Shown: in pieces, positions 15,188-24,253 of the stretch | Layout of the letters: every line of letters begins with the position of its first letter | How positions within the stretch are numbered: position 1 is the first letter of the stretch | Origin: Bacteroides sp. 224 | Lineage (GTDB): Bacteria; Bacteroidota; Bacteroidia; Bacteroidales; Bacteroidaceae | Assembly: GCF_010500995.1 (NCBI RefSeq) | Contig: NZ_QVMK01000022.1 | Span: 1 to 64,000, forward strand | Length of the DNA: 64,000 nucleotides | Direction of reading: 5' to 3' | The notes under the pieces: generated by a model | Seen by the model: only the letters and a program-made list of their open reading frames with translations | What the model was told of the DNA's origin: nothing | Databases searched by the model: none | Position numbers and translations under genes: made by a program

Positions 15188-16817
15188 CCTCTTTTTTGCG
15201 AATAATGGCTACTTCTTTCTTAAGTAAGTTATTGTAATTTTTATCTGTTACTTTGCGCCAGTTGTTGTCAAAAGTATCAATAAATTCAATAGTAACATTT
15301 TTATCTTTGAATAGCTCCTTTATAGGTTGAGATGACATGAAAACGAAAGGGCTATGAGCATAAATAGCATCTTTATCTTCAATATTCATAGGAAGTATAA
15401 CTTGATTAGCTTCGTATACTAATTCCATTCGTATATCTTCTTTGTCGTAATAAAAGAATGGTAATCCTTGAACATCCGGGTACTCTCTTAATGCATGAAT
15501 ACTGTGCCGCTCATCATTGATAAATATTTTACCGGCATGTGCCAGGCAAAAGCTTTCGAATACCATCATTAGTAGTACAGATGCCATAAAGAATGGCATG
15601 ATCTTTATTCCTTTTTTATTGAATAGAGTAGTATAAATGTATATACCAAGACCTATACATAATAGAGTAATAAGAACTGTTAACATAGTAATTTTACTCT
15701 CGTTCGGCACAATGAAATGCAGAGCAAATGGAAGGGCAAGCGCTACAATACCAATGATAGTTCCATTTATGCGAAATACACTCTTTTCTCCTTTAGTCAT
15801 GGCTGTTTTTATGCTTTGATAAAAATAGAGCCCAACATTTATGGCTCCGGGTATTAGTAGAGGAAGAAGGTATCTTGTCTTTTTTTCCGGAATAAGTGAT
15901 AGTAAAATAAAGCCGGCTAATGTCCAAACAATAGAGAAAAGATATACGTTCCGGCACTCAGATCTTTTTTTCCAAAAGAAATAGATAAGTGATGTCACCC
16001 AGAAGAGTGCCCATATTCCAGCTTCAGCCGGGAATTTCCAATAATACCATAAGGGGCGTACATTGTGATTAAGCCAGGCGGAAGACTCCTTATTTGCAAT
16101 GGCTAATCCTGTTTCGGGATGAAAAAGTGCAATGTATACCGGCCACCAGAATGAAATGATAACTATAAGGAGAATCATACAAAATAAAGGAGTTTTTTTC
16201 CCTTTTATCGAAAGTCTTAGAATAGCAAAATAACTAATAATGAAAGGTAGTAACAGTGCATAGAATGATACAGGCCCTTTACTTAAGAAGGAGAGTCCCA
16301 TAAAGAGACCTGCCAAAGAAAACTTCAACCATTGTTTTCCTTTTTCTTCGGTAGCTAACACAAAGAAAAAGATGCCTCCTAACATAAAACTATGGCAATA
16401 TATATCCCAAGTGGCTGTGCGTCCCATCATAACGATGTTAAAGCCGGAAGCAAGTACGGTGGCAGCTATAAATGCCGGTAGAGGGTGTTTGGTTAGTCGA
16501 CGAACCAGTAGGAATAAAAAGAACACCATGATGCAAGCAGAAAGTCCACTCATACAACGTTGGGCTACCAGATTGTCTGGTAAGATATGCTCCACACCAG
16601 CAGCAATCCAAGTAGGTAAGGGAGGCTTTGCAATCCTTAATTCTCCATTCATGGTTGGTAATAAATAATTGCCTGTACGTACCATTTCCTGAGCGGTGGC
16701 CAGATTACGAGCTTCCATAAGATCAGCCGGAACTACTTTGTTGTTTATAAAGAAAGCGAAAAAACATACTATAGAAAGCAAAACATAGTATATGGCAGAT
16801 TTTTTCTGATTAAGCAT
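15162..16817 (-). CDS. family 39 glycosyltransferase, ArnT-like
   Basis: 551 residues from the ATG ending at 16817, chosen because MLNQKKSAIYYVLLSIVCFF gives a proper first membrane helix 25 bp after the epimerase stop. About eleven membrane segments. The first extracytoplasmic loop has VPADLMEARNLATAQEM, the PMT/ArnT acidic motif, and then RIAKPPLPTWI. The family uses polyprenyl-phosphate sugars as donors on the periplasmic face, in ArnT to modify lipid A. A C-terminal soluble region from about 450 follows. Confidence 0.88.
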   Translation of the reverse strand: MLNQKKSAIYYVLLSIVCFFAFFINNKVVPADLMEARNLATAQEMVRTGNYLLPTMNGELRIAKPPLPTWIAAGVEHILPDNLVAQRCMSGLSACIMVFFLFLLVRRLTKHPLPAFIAATVLASGFNIVMMGRTATWDIYCHSFMLGGIFFFVLATEEKGKQWLKFSLAGLFMGLSFLSKGPVSFYALLLPFIISYFAILRLSIKGKKTPLFCMILLIVIISFWWPVYIALFHPETGLAIANKESSAWLNHNVRPLWYYWKFPAEAGIWALFWVTSLIYFFWKKRSECRNVYLFSIVWTLAGFILLSLIPEKKTRYLLPLLIPGAINVGLYFYQSIKTAMTKGEKSVFRINGTIIGIVALALPFALHFIVPNESKITMLTVLITLLCIGLGIYIYTTLFNKKGIKIMPFFMASVLLMMVFESFCLAHAGKIFINDERHSIHALREYPDVQGLPFFYYDKEDIRMELVYEANQVILPMNIEDKDAIYAHSPFVFMSSQPIKELFKDKNVTIEFIDTFDNNWRKVTDKNYNNLLKKEVAIIRKKEVMEKNENP

Positions 16818-16842
16818 ATTATGATAATGTATTAGTTTTTTC

Positions 16843-17850
16843 TTATTTATAGTATTCTTTGTACCAATTGATAAAAGCACTCAAGCCTGTTCGAAGTAAT
16901 GTTTGAGGCTTGTAATTATAATCCTTTTGCAATTTCCCTGTGTCTGCCCAAGTGTCTTTTACATCGCCGGGCTGCATTGGTTCATAAATCTTGATGGCTT
17001 TTTTCTCTGTTAGCTCTTCTATCTGTGAGATAAAATCTCTTAGATTAACTGGTTGAGAATTACCTATATTATAGATTTGAAATGATTGTGATGGATCAGA
17101 TGTAAGAGGGTCGCTCGTTGTGATTTTGTAGATTCCTTCTATAATATCATCTATATAGGTAAAGTCTCTCGACATATTACCCTGATTGTAAATTCTTATA
17201 GGTTGGTTTTCTATGATGGCTTTAGTGAAAATAAATGGCGCCATATCTGGTCGTCCCCATGGACCATATACAGTGAAAAAGCGAAGCCCAATTGTATGGA
17301 TTCCATATAGCTCAGCATAGCTGTGTGCTAATAGCTCATTTGATTTTTTAGTTGCTGCATATAAGCTGACTGGCGTTTCTGTCGGATCTTCCTCCCGATA
17401 TGGGATGGACGAATTTTTACCATATACACTTGAACTGCTGGCATAAATAAACTTCTTTACAGGATTCTTTCTACAATATTCTAACATACGGAAGAAACCA
17501 AAAATATTGGAATTGATGTATGCTTCCGGATGCGTAATACTGTATCGAACTCCTGCCTGTGCGGCTAAATGACAGATGGCATCAAATTGAAAATTAGCAA
17601 GCTGCTGGCTGTATAATAATTCATCTTCTACATCCGATTTGATGAATGTAAGCTTATTATTAGTACAATTATATTTTCCTGTAGAACAATCAAAATATAT
17701 TCCAAGTTGTTTTAAGCGATCCTCTTTGAGGGATTGAGAGTAGTAATTGTTGATGTTGTCTACGCCAACTACTTCGTGCCCTTCATTAAGAAATTTTCTG
17801 GTAAGAAAGAAGCCAATGAATCCGGCGCAACCTGTAACAAGTATCTTCAT
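16843..17850 (-). CDS. NAD-dependent sugar-nucleotide epimerase, UDP-glucuronate 4-epimerase-like
   Basis: 335 residues of an extended SDR. The NAD motif VTGCAGFIGFF (GxxGFxG) is at residue 5, DNINNYY near 36, catalytic Ser/Tyr in YASSSSVYG near 135, and YAATKKSNE near 158 (YxxxK). GDVKDTWADT near 300 is characteristic of UDP-glucuronate/CapI-type 4-epimerases. It would supply UDP-galacturonate or a related sugar to the lipid-linked pathway formed with the GT39, GT2 and LAB_N genes. It has a promoter at 17893-17900. Confidence 0.88.
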   Translation of the reverse strand: MKILVTGCAGFIGFFLTRKFLNEGHEVVGVDNINNYYSQSLKEDRLKQLGIYFDCSTGKYNCTNNKLTFIKSDVEDELLYSQQLANFQFDAICHLAAQAGVRYSITHPEAYINSNIFGFFRMLEYCRKNPVKKFIYASSSSVYGKNSSIPYREEDPTETPVSLYAATKKSNELLAHSYAELYGIHTIGLRFFTVYGPWGRPDMAPFIFTKAIIENQPIRIYNQGNMSRDFTYIDDIIEGIYKITTSDPLTSDPSQSFQIYNIGNSQPVNLRDFISQIEELTEKKAIKIYEPMQPGDVKDTWADTGKLQKDYNYKPQTLLRTGLSAFINWYKEYYK

Positions 17851-17892
17851 GAATTTATTTTAATAATAATGATATACTGGTAGTATTGGCTA

Positions 17893-17900
17893 CAAAGATA
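17893..17900 (-). promoter_or_regulatory. TATCTTTG -7 element of the epimerase gene
   Basis: CAAAGATA on the plus strand, 43 bp before the epimerase start and just after the stop of the response-regulator gene. Confidence 0.5.
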
Positions 17901-17901
17901 A

Positions 17902-18630
17902 TCATTTTTTTGTAAACGAATGTTTCTCCAAATATTCCTGAAATTCTTCTTTGTATTGTTCTCCTATTGGAATGCGGGTACTTTTATTTATAATAATTTG
18001 CCCACGTTCAATAGCTGATATTTTCTTTAAATTTATAATATATGATCGGTGTATGCGCATGAAGTGTTCTGATGGAAGCTTTTCTTTGATTAATTTCAGA
18101 CTTCCTAATGTCATAACCGGTGAATCTACCTCTGAATAGATTCTTAAGTACTCGCTTCGACTTTCGATATGTGTAATTGAGTCTATAATAATTTGTATGG
18201 TTCTGTATTCGGATTTTACAAAAATATATTTGGTGTCTGAAAGGTTGTTTCCAGAGCTATGGGCTGTATTTATTAGCTTAAATTGTCGATATGCCTTTTC
18301 TGCTGATTTTAAGAAATCCGGATATCCGAAAGGTTTTAGTAAATAATCGATGGCATCTACTCTAAAGCCTTCGATAGCATATTCTGAGTAAGCTGTTGTA
18401 AAGATTACCAATGGCTTTTGGTTAAGAGATCGAACAAAATCCAATCCATTTAAGTCTGGCATATTGATATCAACAAAGAGAATATCGATGTCATTTTCGG
18501 CGATGATGCTAATAGCTTCCATAGCATTGCTACATGCTTTTGTTAACTCAAGAAAAGGAGTTTTTGAAATATAACCGATTATTTGCTTTAGTGCAAGTGG
18601 TTCATCGTCTATGGCGATACAGTGCATCAT
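17902..18630 (-). CDS. LytTR-family response regulator
   Basis: 242 residues. The receiver domain (1-120) has phospho-acceptor Asp in LFVDINMPDLNG, the acidic pair IDDEP at the N-terminus, and TTAYSEYA and LLKPFGYP (Thr, Lys). The LytTR DNA-binding domain (about 140-238) has IESRSEYLRIY, EHFMRIHRSYIINLKKI and IPIGEQYKEEF. It begins one base after the stop of its kinase gene. Such pairs in Bacteroidetes control envelope and other functions. The nearest likely targets are the kinase operon itself or the beta-helix lipoprotein. Confidence 0.92.
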   Translation of the reverse strand: MMHCIAIDDEPLALKQIIGYISKTPFLELTKACSNAMEAISIIAENDIDILFVDINMPDLNGLDFVRSLNQKPLVIFTTAYSEYAIEGFRVDAIDYLLKPFGYPDFLKSAEKAYRQFKLINTAHSSGNNLSDTKYIFVKSEYRTIQIIIDSITHIESRSEYLRIYSEVDSPVMTLGSLKLIKEKLPSEHFMRIHRSYIINLKKISAIERGQIIINKSTRIPIGEQYKEEFQEYLEKHSFTKK

Positions 18631-18631
18631 T

Positions 18632-19699
18632 CTATACAGGTATAATTAAAGTGATTTCGTATGTTTCTATGCCATGAACAACCTTTAAGGTATAGTTCTC
18701 TCCATATAACAAAGATAATCTTTTCCGAAGATTTTCCATACCAACTCCGGGAGAAGATGGGGAATTTGCCACAATACTATTAGAAACCGTAAAATGAATT
18801 TGATTATTCTCGATTGTTAACTTTAAATGGATAAATGAGTTATGTTGATAACTCACTCCATGCTTAAAAGCATTCTCCACAAATGTAATGAGTAGGAGTG
18901 GGGGAACTTTTACTTCGGGGATAACTTCCGGGTATGAGATTTTAACTTCAACTTCATCAGTGAAACGTATTCTCATTAAGTTGATATAATTGTCGAGAAA
19001 TGTTAGCTCTTTATGTAGTGTTACTTGTGCCTGATCGGCATCATATAATACATAACGCATTATTTTAGAGAGCTCAATAACTGTTTCCTTTGCCTTTTCC
19101 GTATCAATGTCTACAAGTGCATGAATATTGTTTAGGGTATTCATGAAGAAGTGTGGATTGATCTGGGCTTTCAGATAATTCAGCTCGGCTTGCAAAGTGT
19201 GTTTTTCCAATTCTTTAATTTGGCGCTCATCGCGTATGGATTTAAAAAGGAAACGAACAGATATGTTTAATCCAACAATGAAGATGGCTGCAATCCAATC
19301 ATTCAAAATCGGAAACATTCTTATAGGGAAACGCATACCGGGCTTATTACCCGGATGACGAGGTCTATGTGGTGGTTTTGCTTGTATAGAAGAACGAGGA
19401 GGGCCAAATTGCTCATGAGGAAAAACAATCAGTCTGGCTGTAGAAATACAGAAAACAGTTATTATAGCAAAAAGCAAATATAAAAAAGAACGTTTTCTTA
19501 ATAGAAAATAAGGAACCAATAGATAGTTATTGATTAAAAAAAGAATGAAAAAAGGTAGTACATCCATCCAATAGTGGCGTACTTGTTCCCAATTTATTAT
19601 TCCGTCTTCTTTTATTCCCAAAATAGGTACAATGAAAACGATTAACCATATTATGATATAGATCAAGTTCTCAAGAAAGTGCTGTTTATGCTTTTTCAC
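18632..19699 (-). CDS. LytS/YehU-type sensor histidine kinase
   Basis: 355 residues. Four membrane helices in the first 165 residues include a proline-rich loop (SSIQAKPPHRPRHPGNKPG). The His_kinase domain has LKAQINPHFFMNTLNNIHAL with the phospho-accepting His. The ATPase domain has VPPLLLITFVENAFKHGVS and GVGMENLRKRLSLLYG. The response-regulator gene follows directly. TAACTTTG (plus-strand CAAAGTTA at 19750-19757) is a plausible promoter. Confidence 0.92.
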   Translation of the reverse strand: MKKHKQHFLENLIYIIIWLIVFIVPILGIKEDGIINWEQVRHYWMDVLPFFILFLINNYLLVPYFLLRKRSFLYLLFAIITVFCISTARLIVFPHEQFGPPRSSIQAKPPHRPRHPGNKPGMRFPIRMFPILNDWIAAIFIVGLNISVRFLFKSIRDERQIKELEKHTLQAELNYLKAQINPHFFMNTLNNIHALVDIDTEKAKETVIELSKIMRYVLYDADQAQVTLHKELTFLDNYINLMRIRFTDEVEVKISYPEVIPEVKVPPLLLITFVENAFKHGVSYQHNSFIHLKLTIENNQIHFTVSNSIVANSPSSPGVGMENLRKRLSLLYGENYTLKVVHGIETYEITLIIPV

Positions 19700-19776
19700 G
19701 GTTTTACCAATTAATAAGAGGATTTTGACACATCCCCGCCTCTATACTACAAAGTTAAGATATTTATTTAGATATA

Positions 19777-21675
19777 TTATGGCCGTCCTCCGGGACCTCC
19801 GCCCATTGATCCGATAGATGTTACCATAGAGCTTGTAGTGAAGGTTGTAGCAGAAGAACCTTTATTATATGTTGCTCCTGTATAGTAACCGTGGAAATTT
19901 GTTCCTCCCGAAATACTTCCTCCGGTATAAATAGTATATCCTGTGTTAGATTTAAGTAAGGGCGAACTAAATAATAATGTAGAGCTGCTGTTGTAAGTTT
20001 TGGGTAATTGGAAAGTCAACACTTCTGATCCTTCGCTTGTGGTTTCAATATGCACAATTTGAGTATTCGCTGACATTCCTTTATATATAACTGAGTATTG
20101 AGTACAAGCACTGCTTGTTGGAGAACTGGTATCGCCTCCGATGCCAATAATTACTCCACCGGTAATGCTAAAACGACTTTGGTCGCAATCAAATCCGGCT
20201 TCGGGAGAGGAGGCTCCGGCTGTAATGATTACTCCTCCGGTAATGGTTAAAGTGCCGTTGGAGTCAATAGCATCGTTAACTGTACTTTTACAATATACAT
20301 TCCCTCCGTTGATTTCAATATGATTGGATGCATTTATGCAATCGTCATAAGCTTCTATTTCTACAGTTCCTCCGGTTATTTTAAGTGTAGCTTTACTTTC
20401 TAATCCTTCGGCTTCTACTCCGGATGTACTGATAACTATGGAACCACCATTTACTGTGAGATTTCCATCACTCTTTATGGCTTTAGCAGCAGTGTCATTA
20501 TTCCTGTCGTACACATATTGTCCACCGGTAGTTGTAACAGATACGGTTCCGTTATTAATAGTAAGAGTTCCGTCAACATTAATACCTTTTCCTCCTGAGC
20601 CGGTACTCTTGATTGTGATTGACCCGCCATCAATAAACAAGTTTCCGTCACATTTAATAGCTGCGGAAGATGAGGTGTCTTGGTCATCCGTATCATAATA
20701 TGCATTACCACTTGTTTTTAAATTTAATGTTCCGGACGAAATGGTTACATCACCAGTAGCATTTATACATTTAGAAGCTATACCTCTGACACTTGCAACT
20801 ATTGATGTATTTTCACCTTGAATGGAAATATATTCACCACTTTTAATACCATGACCTTTTTGATTAAGTGTCAGAATATCAAGGGTTCCTGCATTGATTT
20901 CTATATACCCATCGCAATCTATACCCTCGCCATTGGATACCGTTGTGAGGGTTCCTCCTTCTATTTTTGTATAATCTTTAGCATGAATGGCATCACTGGC
21001 GGCTTCTTTTATCCAAATATTACCTTCGTATATACGGAAATAATCGTCTGTGCAAATAGCGTGTTTATATTTTCCTCGTATTTCAAGGCTTCCGTTTCCA
21101 TAGAAGTTGAGTTGCCCTTCGCTAAAGAATGTACCTTTCATGTCTTCACCATCAATCATTTCATAGTTTTCGCTATCAATCAGTCGGTTGTTTGTTTTAT
21201 CTACTACGGTAACCGTAATTTTCTTTCCACATTGAATATTGATGGCGGCTCCTTTGGGATTTGTTATTCCAACCCCATTCAGCACTAACCCGAACTTATA
21301 TTCGCCATATATTTTCACAGAACCGTTATTGGTTATTCCGGATAGTACATAATTTAATTCTTTGTCTGTAATGGTAGAGGTAATCACAACATGCCCATTG
21401 TTATTGGATATGGTAACTCCGTTTCCTTCGAATGGATTTGAAAATGTAGAGGATGAAAAATCTATTTCAACCATGTTATCTAAGGATAGCACTTGTGAGT
21501 TGGTTACTAAGGTATCATCACCCGGATCAACATAATCTTCTTCCTCTTCGTTTGTATTATTGGAATTACCTGTGTTGTTTTCCTCCGGAAATGGATCATG
21601 GTCGGTACCGGAGCATGCTGTCATGCAGAAAAAGGCAGCACATAGCATACCTGTTATAAGAAAATTCTTTTTCAT
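19777..21675 (-). CDS. beta-helix carbohydrate-binding lipoprotein (Cthe_2159-like)
   Basis: 632 residues. Lipoprotein signal MKKNFLITGMLCAAFFCMTAC with the lipobox Cys at 21, and an acidic Asn-rich linker (EENNTGNSNNTNEEEEDYVD). Then comes a long series of repeats of the form I-x-G-G-T/S-(V/I)-x-(V/I), for example ITGGTVEIEAYDD and NGGSIVISTSG, diagnostic of a right-handed beta-helix. Cthe_2159 relatives bind acidic polysaccharide or cellulose. The tail is Gly-rich (GSMGGGPGGRP). Probably surface-exposed. It lies upstream of the LytS/LytTR pair on the same strand. Confidence 0.82.
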   Translation of the reverse strand: MKKNFLITGMLCAAFFCMTACSGTDHDPFPEENNTGNSNNTNEEEEDYVDPGDDTLVTNSQVLSLDNMVEIDFSSSTFSNPFEGNGVTISNNNGHVVITSTITDKELNYVLSGITNNGSVKIYGEYKFGLVLNGVGITNPKGAAINIQCGKKITVTVVDKTNNRLIDSENYEMIDGEDMKGTFFSEGQLNFYGNGSLEIRGKYKHAICTDDYFRIYEGNIWIKEAASDAIHAKDYTKIEGGTLTTVSNGEGIDCDGYIEINAGTLDILTLNQKGHGIKSGEYISIQGENTSIVASVRGIASKCINATGDVTISSGTLNLKTSGNAYYDTDDQDTSSSAAIKCDGNLFIDGGSITIKSTGSGGKGINVDGTLTINNGTVSVTTTGGQYVYDRNNDTAAKAIKSDGNLTVNGGSIVISTSGVEAEGLESKATLKITGGTVEIEAYDDCINASNHIEINGGNVYCKSTVNDAIDSNGTLTITGGVIITAGASSPEAGFDCDQSRFSITGGVIIGIGGDTSSPTSSACTQYSVIYKGMSANTQIVHIETTSEGSEVLTFQLPKTYNSSSTLLFSSPLLKSNTGYTIYTGGSISGGTNFHGYYTGATYNKGSSATTFTTSSMVTSIGSMGGGPGGRP

Positions 21676-21785
21676 TTGTTATAATATTAGTTCTGGCAAC
21701 AATATTAATAAAAGCAGGTTTGCTATGAAAAAGAAATCAATGAACAGCAATAATTTATCTACGAATATTGAATGGCGTACTTTTT

Positions 21786-23159
21786 CTATTCTTTAATCTT
21801 TGATTGGTAAAAGTTATATCTTGAGTTTATATCTCTCACAAAATTATAAGTTTCTACTCCACGAAAGTATCCGTTTTTGCATACAGGGTCATTGAAGTAT
21901 TCCTCATTACTTTTTAAAAGAATATAGGTTTCTACATTATCGAACCAAATGTTTTTATCCTTTCCATATTTCTCGGCAAGTGCCATGGCATCATAAATAT
22001 GACCTAATCCGGCATTGTAGGCACCTAAGATAAAATTGATTCGTTCTTTCTTGTCGGGAATCATACTTAGGCTTTTACTTACGGAAGCTATGTAGTTGAT
22101 TGCTCCTTTAATGCTTTCTTCGGGATCGCTTTCCATACCAACAGGAACGCCCATGGCATGCGCTGTGGCCGGCATAAGCTGCATTAATCCTCTTGCGCCT
22201 GCCCAGGATACAACATCAGGGTTAAAATTAGACTCTGTGTATGCTAAAGCGGCAAACAATCTCCAATCCCAATTTATTTGAGGGGTGTATTTCTTGAAAA
22301 GATCATCGAAACGAGATATCTTACCCTCTTGTATAGAAAGAATGGCTGTGTATGGTATAGCTTTGCTGATTTCAAAATACCGCTTCATAGTAGCTGTGTA
22401 AGCAGGAGAGGTTTGGTTTTCCTTATGCCAGTTGTTTGCAGCGGCGGCTAATAAAGGAGAATCTTTTCGGACAGCCCATGAAGAACGTTGGTCATAGCTA
22501 ACTGATAGGTTGATATTTAGATTGGGGTAATACGTTTTGTTTAGTTTGGCAATATCGTTATCACATACCGTATACATGATTTCTCCTTTAGAAACTTGAG
22601 TAATGAGGTCTTCGATGGTTATACTATCATTCTCCACTTTGTGTATACGGATGCCACCGCCTAATTCTTTGTTTAAGTTTAGTAAACGCTGATAATATTT
22701 CCCAGGTTTTACATAAATGTCTTTATCTATTAGTTCTGTAACGTCTGTCAATACTTTATTTTTCCCGAAAGCGCGTTGTACAATTACCTGATGGGTGATG
22801 ACTTCCTCGCCGCAATATGTTAAACTGTCTTTTCTTTCTTTGGTAATAGCTAAGGGATAAACAATAATATCTCCTTCTTCATTTTTAAGTTTTTGAACTA
22901 AATCATGAACACTTTCTGCTACCTCTATTTTAAGCTTTAATCCTAAAGACTGGGCAAACTGTTTCACAAGTTCGTACTGAAACCCCATTTCTTCTCCGCG
23001 ATAATTAAAATAGGTGGTAGAGCTGTACAAGGTTAATGCTACCAGTTCTCCACTATCTTTCATTTGTGGCAGATCATACGAGTCGTCTTTAGTGTTTGGT
23101 TGTTTTTTACATGCCGTACAAAAAAGTATGAGCAGTAATAATAGAGGTAGTTGTTTCAT
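21786..23159 (-). CDS. MltF-like membrane-bound lytic transglycosylase
   Basis: 457 residues. Lipoprotein signal (MKQLPLLLLLILFCTAC). A periplasmic solute-binding-like domain covers about 30-260 (ALTLYSSTTYFNYRGEEMGF start, then ADEDI-like CDNDIAKL). The C-terminal SLT domain has catalytic Glu in AALAYTESNFNP, then WAGARGLMQLMPATA and YNAGLGHI. It cleaves peptidoglycan glycan strands with anhydro-product formation. The next gene downstream, 15 bp away, is uridine kinase. Confidence 0.93.
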   Translation of the reverse strand: MKQLPLLLLLILFCTACKKQPNTKDDSYDLPQMKDSGELVALTLYSSTTYFNYRGEEMGFQYELVKQFAQSLGLKLKIEVAESVHDLVQKLKNEEGDIIVYPLAITKERKDSLTYCGEEVITHQVIVQRAFGKNKVLTDVTELIDKDIYVKPGKYYQRLLNLNKELGGGIRIHKVENDSITIEDLITQVSKGEIMYTVCDNDIAKLNKTYYPNLNINLSVSYDQRSSWAVRKDSPLLAAAANNWHKENQTSPAYTATMKRYFEISKAIPYTAILSIQEGKISRFDDLFKKYTPQINWDWRLFAALAYTESNFNPDVVSWAGARGLMQLMPATAHAMGVPVGMESDPEESIKGAINYIASVSKSLSMIPDKKERINFILGAYNAGLGHIYDAMALAEKYGKDKNIWFDNVETYILLKSNEEYFNDPVCKNGYFRGVETYNFVRDINSRYNFYQSKIKE

Positions 23160-23174
23160 TTTGCATGAATAAGA

Positions 23175-23798
23175 TTATTCGTTATTAACATCCGGAAGAT
23201 GCTTTTTGATGTACATGGTTACTATATCAACAGCTATTTTATTTTTTCCACCTTCGGGAATAATCAGATCTGCATATCGTTTAGATGGTTCGATAAATTG
23301 TTCATGCATGGGTTTAAGTACTCGAATATACCTATCCATTACGGCTTCGGCAGTACGTCCCCGTTCTCTTATGTCTCGTTTGATAACTCGAATTAAACGT
23401 ATATCCGGATCGGTATCTACATAGATTTTCAGGTCCATCTGGTCGCGTAAATCTTTGTCGCATAAAGCAAGAATGCCTTCAATAATAACCACATCTTTGG
23501 GTTCTGTATGTATGGTTTCCGGCTGACGCGTACAAGTTAAAAAAGAATAGGTGGGCTGCTCAATGCTTTTACCTTCTTTGAGCATAGACACATGTTCGGC
23601 TAAAAGACTCCAATCAAAGGCATCGGGGTGGTCGAAATTGATACTCTGACGTTCTTCAACCGGAACGTGACTACTATCTTTATAATAGGAGTCTTGAGGA
23701 AGTAATACTACTTCTCCCTCACACAAACTTTCCATTATTTTTTTAACAACGGTGGATTTTCCCGACCCTGTTCCTCCTGCAATTCCTATTATTAACAT
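23175..23798 (-). CDS. udk: uridine/cytidine kinase
   Basis: 207 residues, the usual length. P-loop GIAGGTGSGKST at residue 5, then DSYYKD, the nucleoside-binding region NFDHPDAFDWSLL and the lid RRDIRERGR-like IKRDIRERGRTAE. It phosphorylates uridine and cytidine with ATP or GTP in pyrimidine salvage. It follows the lytic transglycosylase on the same strand. Confidence 0.96.
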   Translation of the reverse strand: MLIIGIAGGTGSGKSTVVKKIMESLCEGEVVLLPQDSYYKDSSHVPVEERQSINFDHPDAFDWSLLAEHVSMLKEGKSIEQPTYSFLTCTRQPETIHTEPKDVVIIEGILALCDKDLRDQMDLKIYVDTDPDIRLIRVIKRDIRERGRTAEAVMDRYIRVLKPMHEQFIEPSKRYADLIIPEGGKNKIAVDIVTMYIKKHLPDVNNE

Positions 23799-23938
23799 CT
23801 ATTTAGTGTATAATTGAAACAAAAAAACTAATTTTGCACTGAAATCCTGCATGTTGAAGTTTACATAGTGTCAATAAGACTGCCGAATTTCAATGCGTAA
23901 CTATGCAAATATAAAAAACAATTCTTAAAAAACAATTG

Positions 23939-24238
23939 ATGGTTAAGCACATTGTAATTTTTAAATTGAAAGAAGAGATATCAAACAGTGAGAAACTTAT
24001 TATGATGAATAAGTTCAAAGAAGCCATTGAGGCACTCCCTGCGAAAATATCTGTAATACGTAAAATTGAAGTCGGTTTAAATATGAATCCGGCTGAGAAC
24101 TGGCACATAGCTCTATATAGTGAGTTTGACTCGTTGGATGATGTGAAAGTGTATTCCACACATCCGGAACATGTTGCCGCGGGTAAGATTATAGCCGATG
24201 CTAAAGAAAACCGCGCGTGTGTAGATTATGAATTTTAA
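23939..24238 (+). CDS. Dabb-domain (stress-responsive alpha/beta barrel) protein
   Basis: 99 residues from the ATG at 23939 (MVKHIVIFKLKEE). It is a ferredoxin-like barrel monomer with the conserved start HIVIFKLK and the later LYSEFDSLDDVKVYSTHPEH. Dabb proteins are small dimers, some enzymatic, mostly unassigned. It is followed 15 bp later by dsbD and may be cotranscribed with it. Confidence 0.88.
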   Translation: MVKHIVIFKLKEEISNSEKLIMMNKFKEAIEALPAKISVIRKIEVGLNMNPAENWHIALYSEFDSLDDVKVYSTHPEHVAAGKIIADAKENRACVDYEF

Positions 24239-24253
24239 ATCTGAATATTTTTT

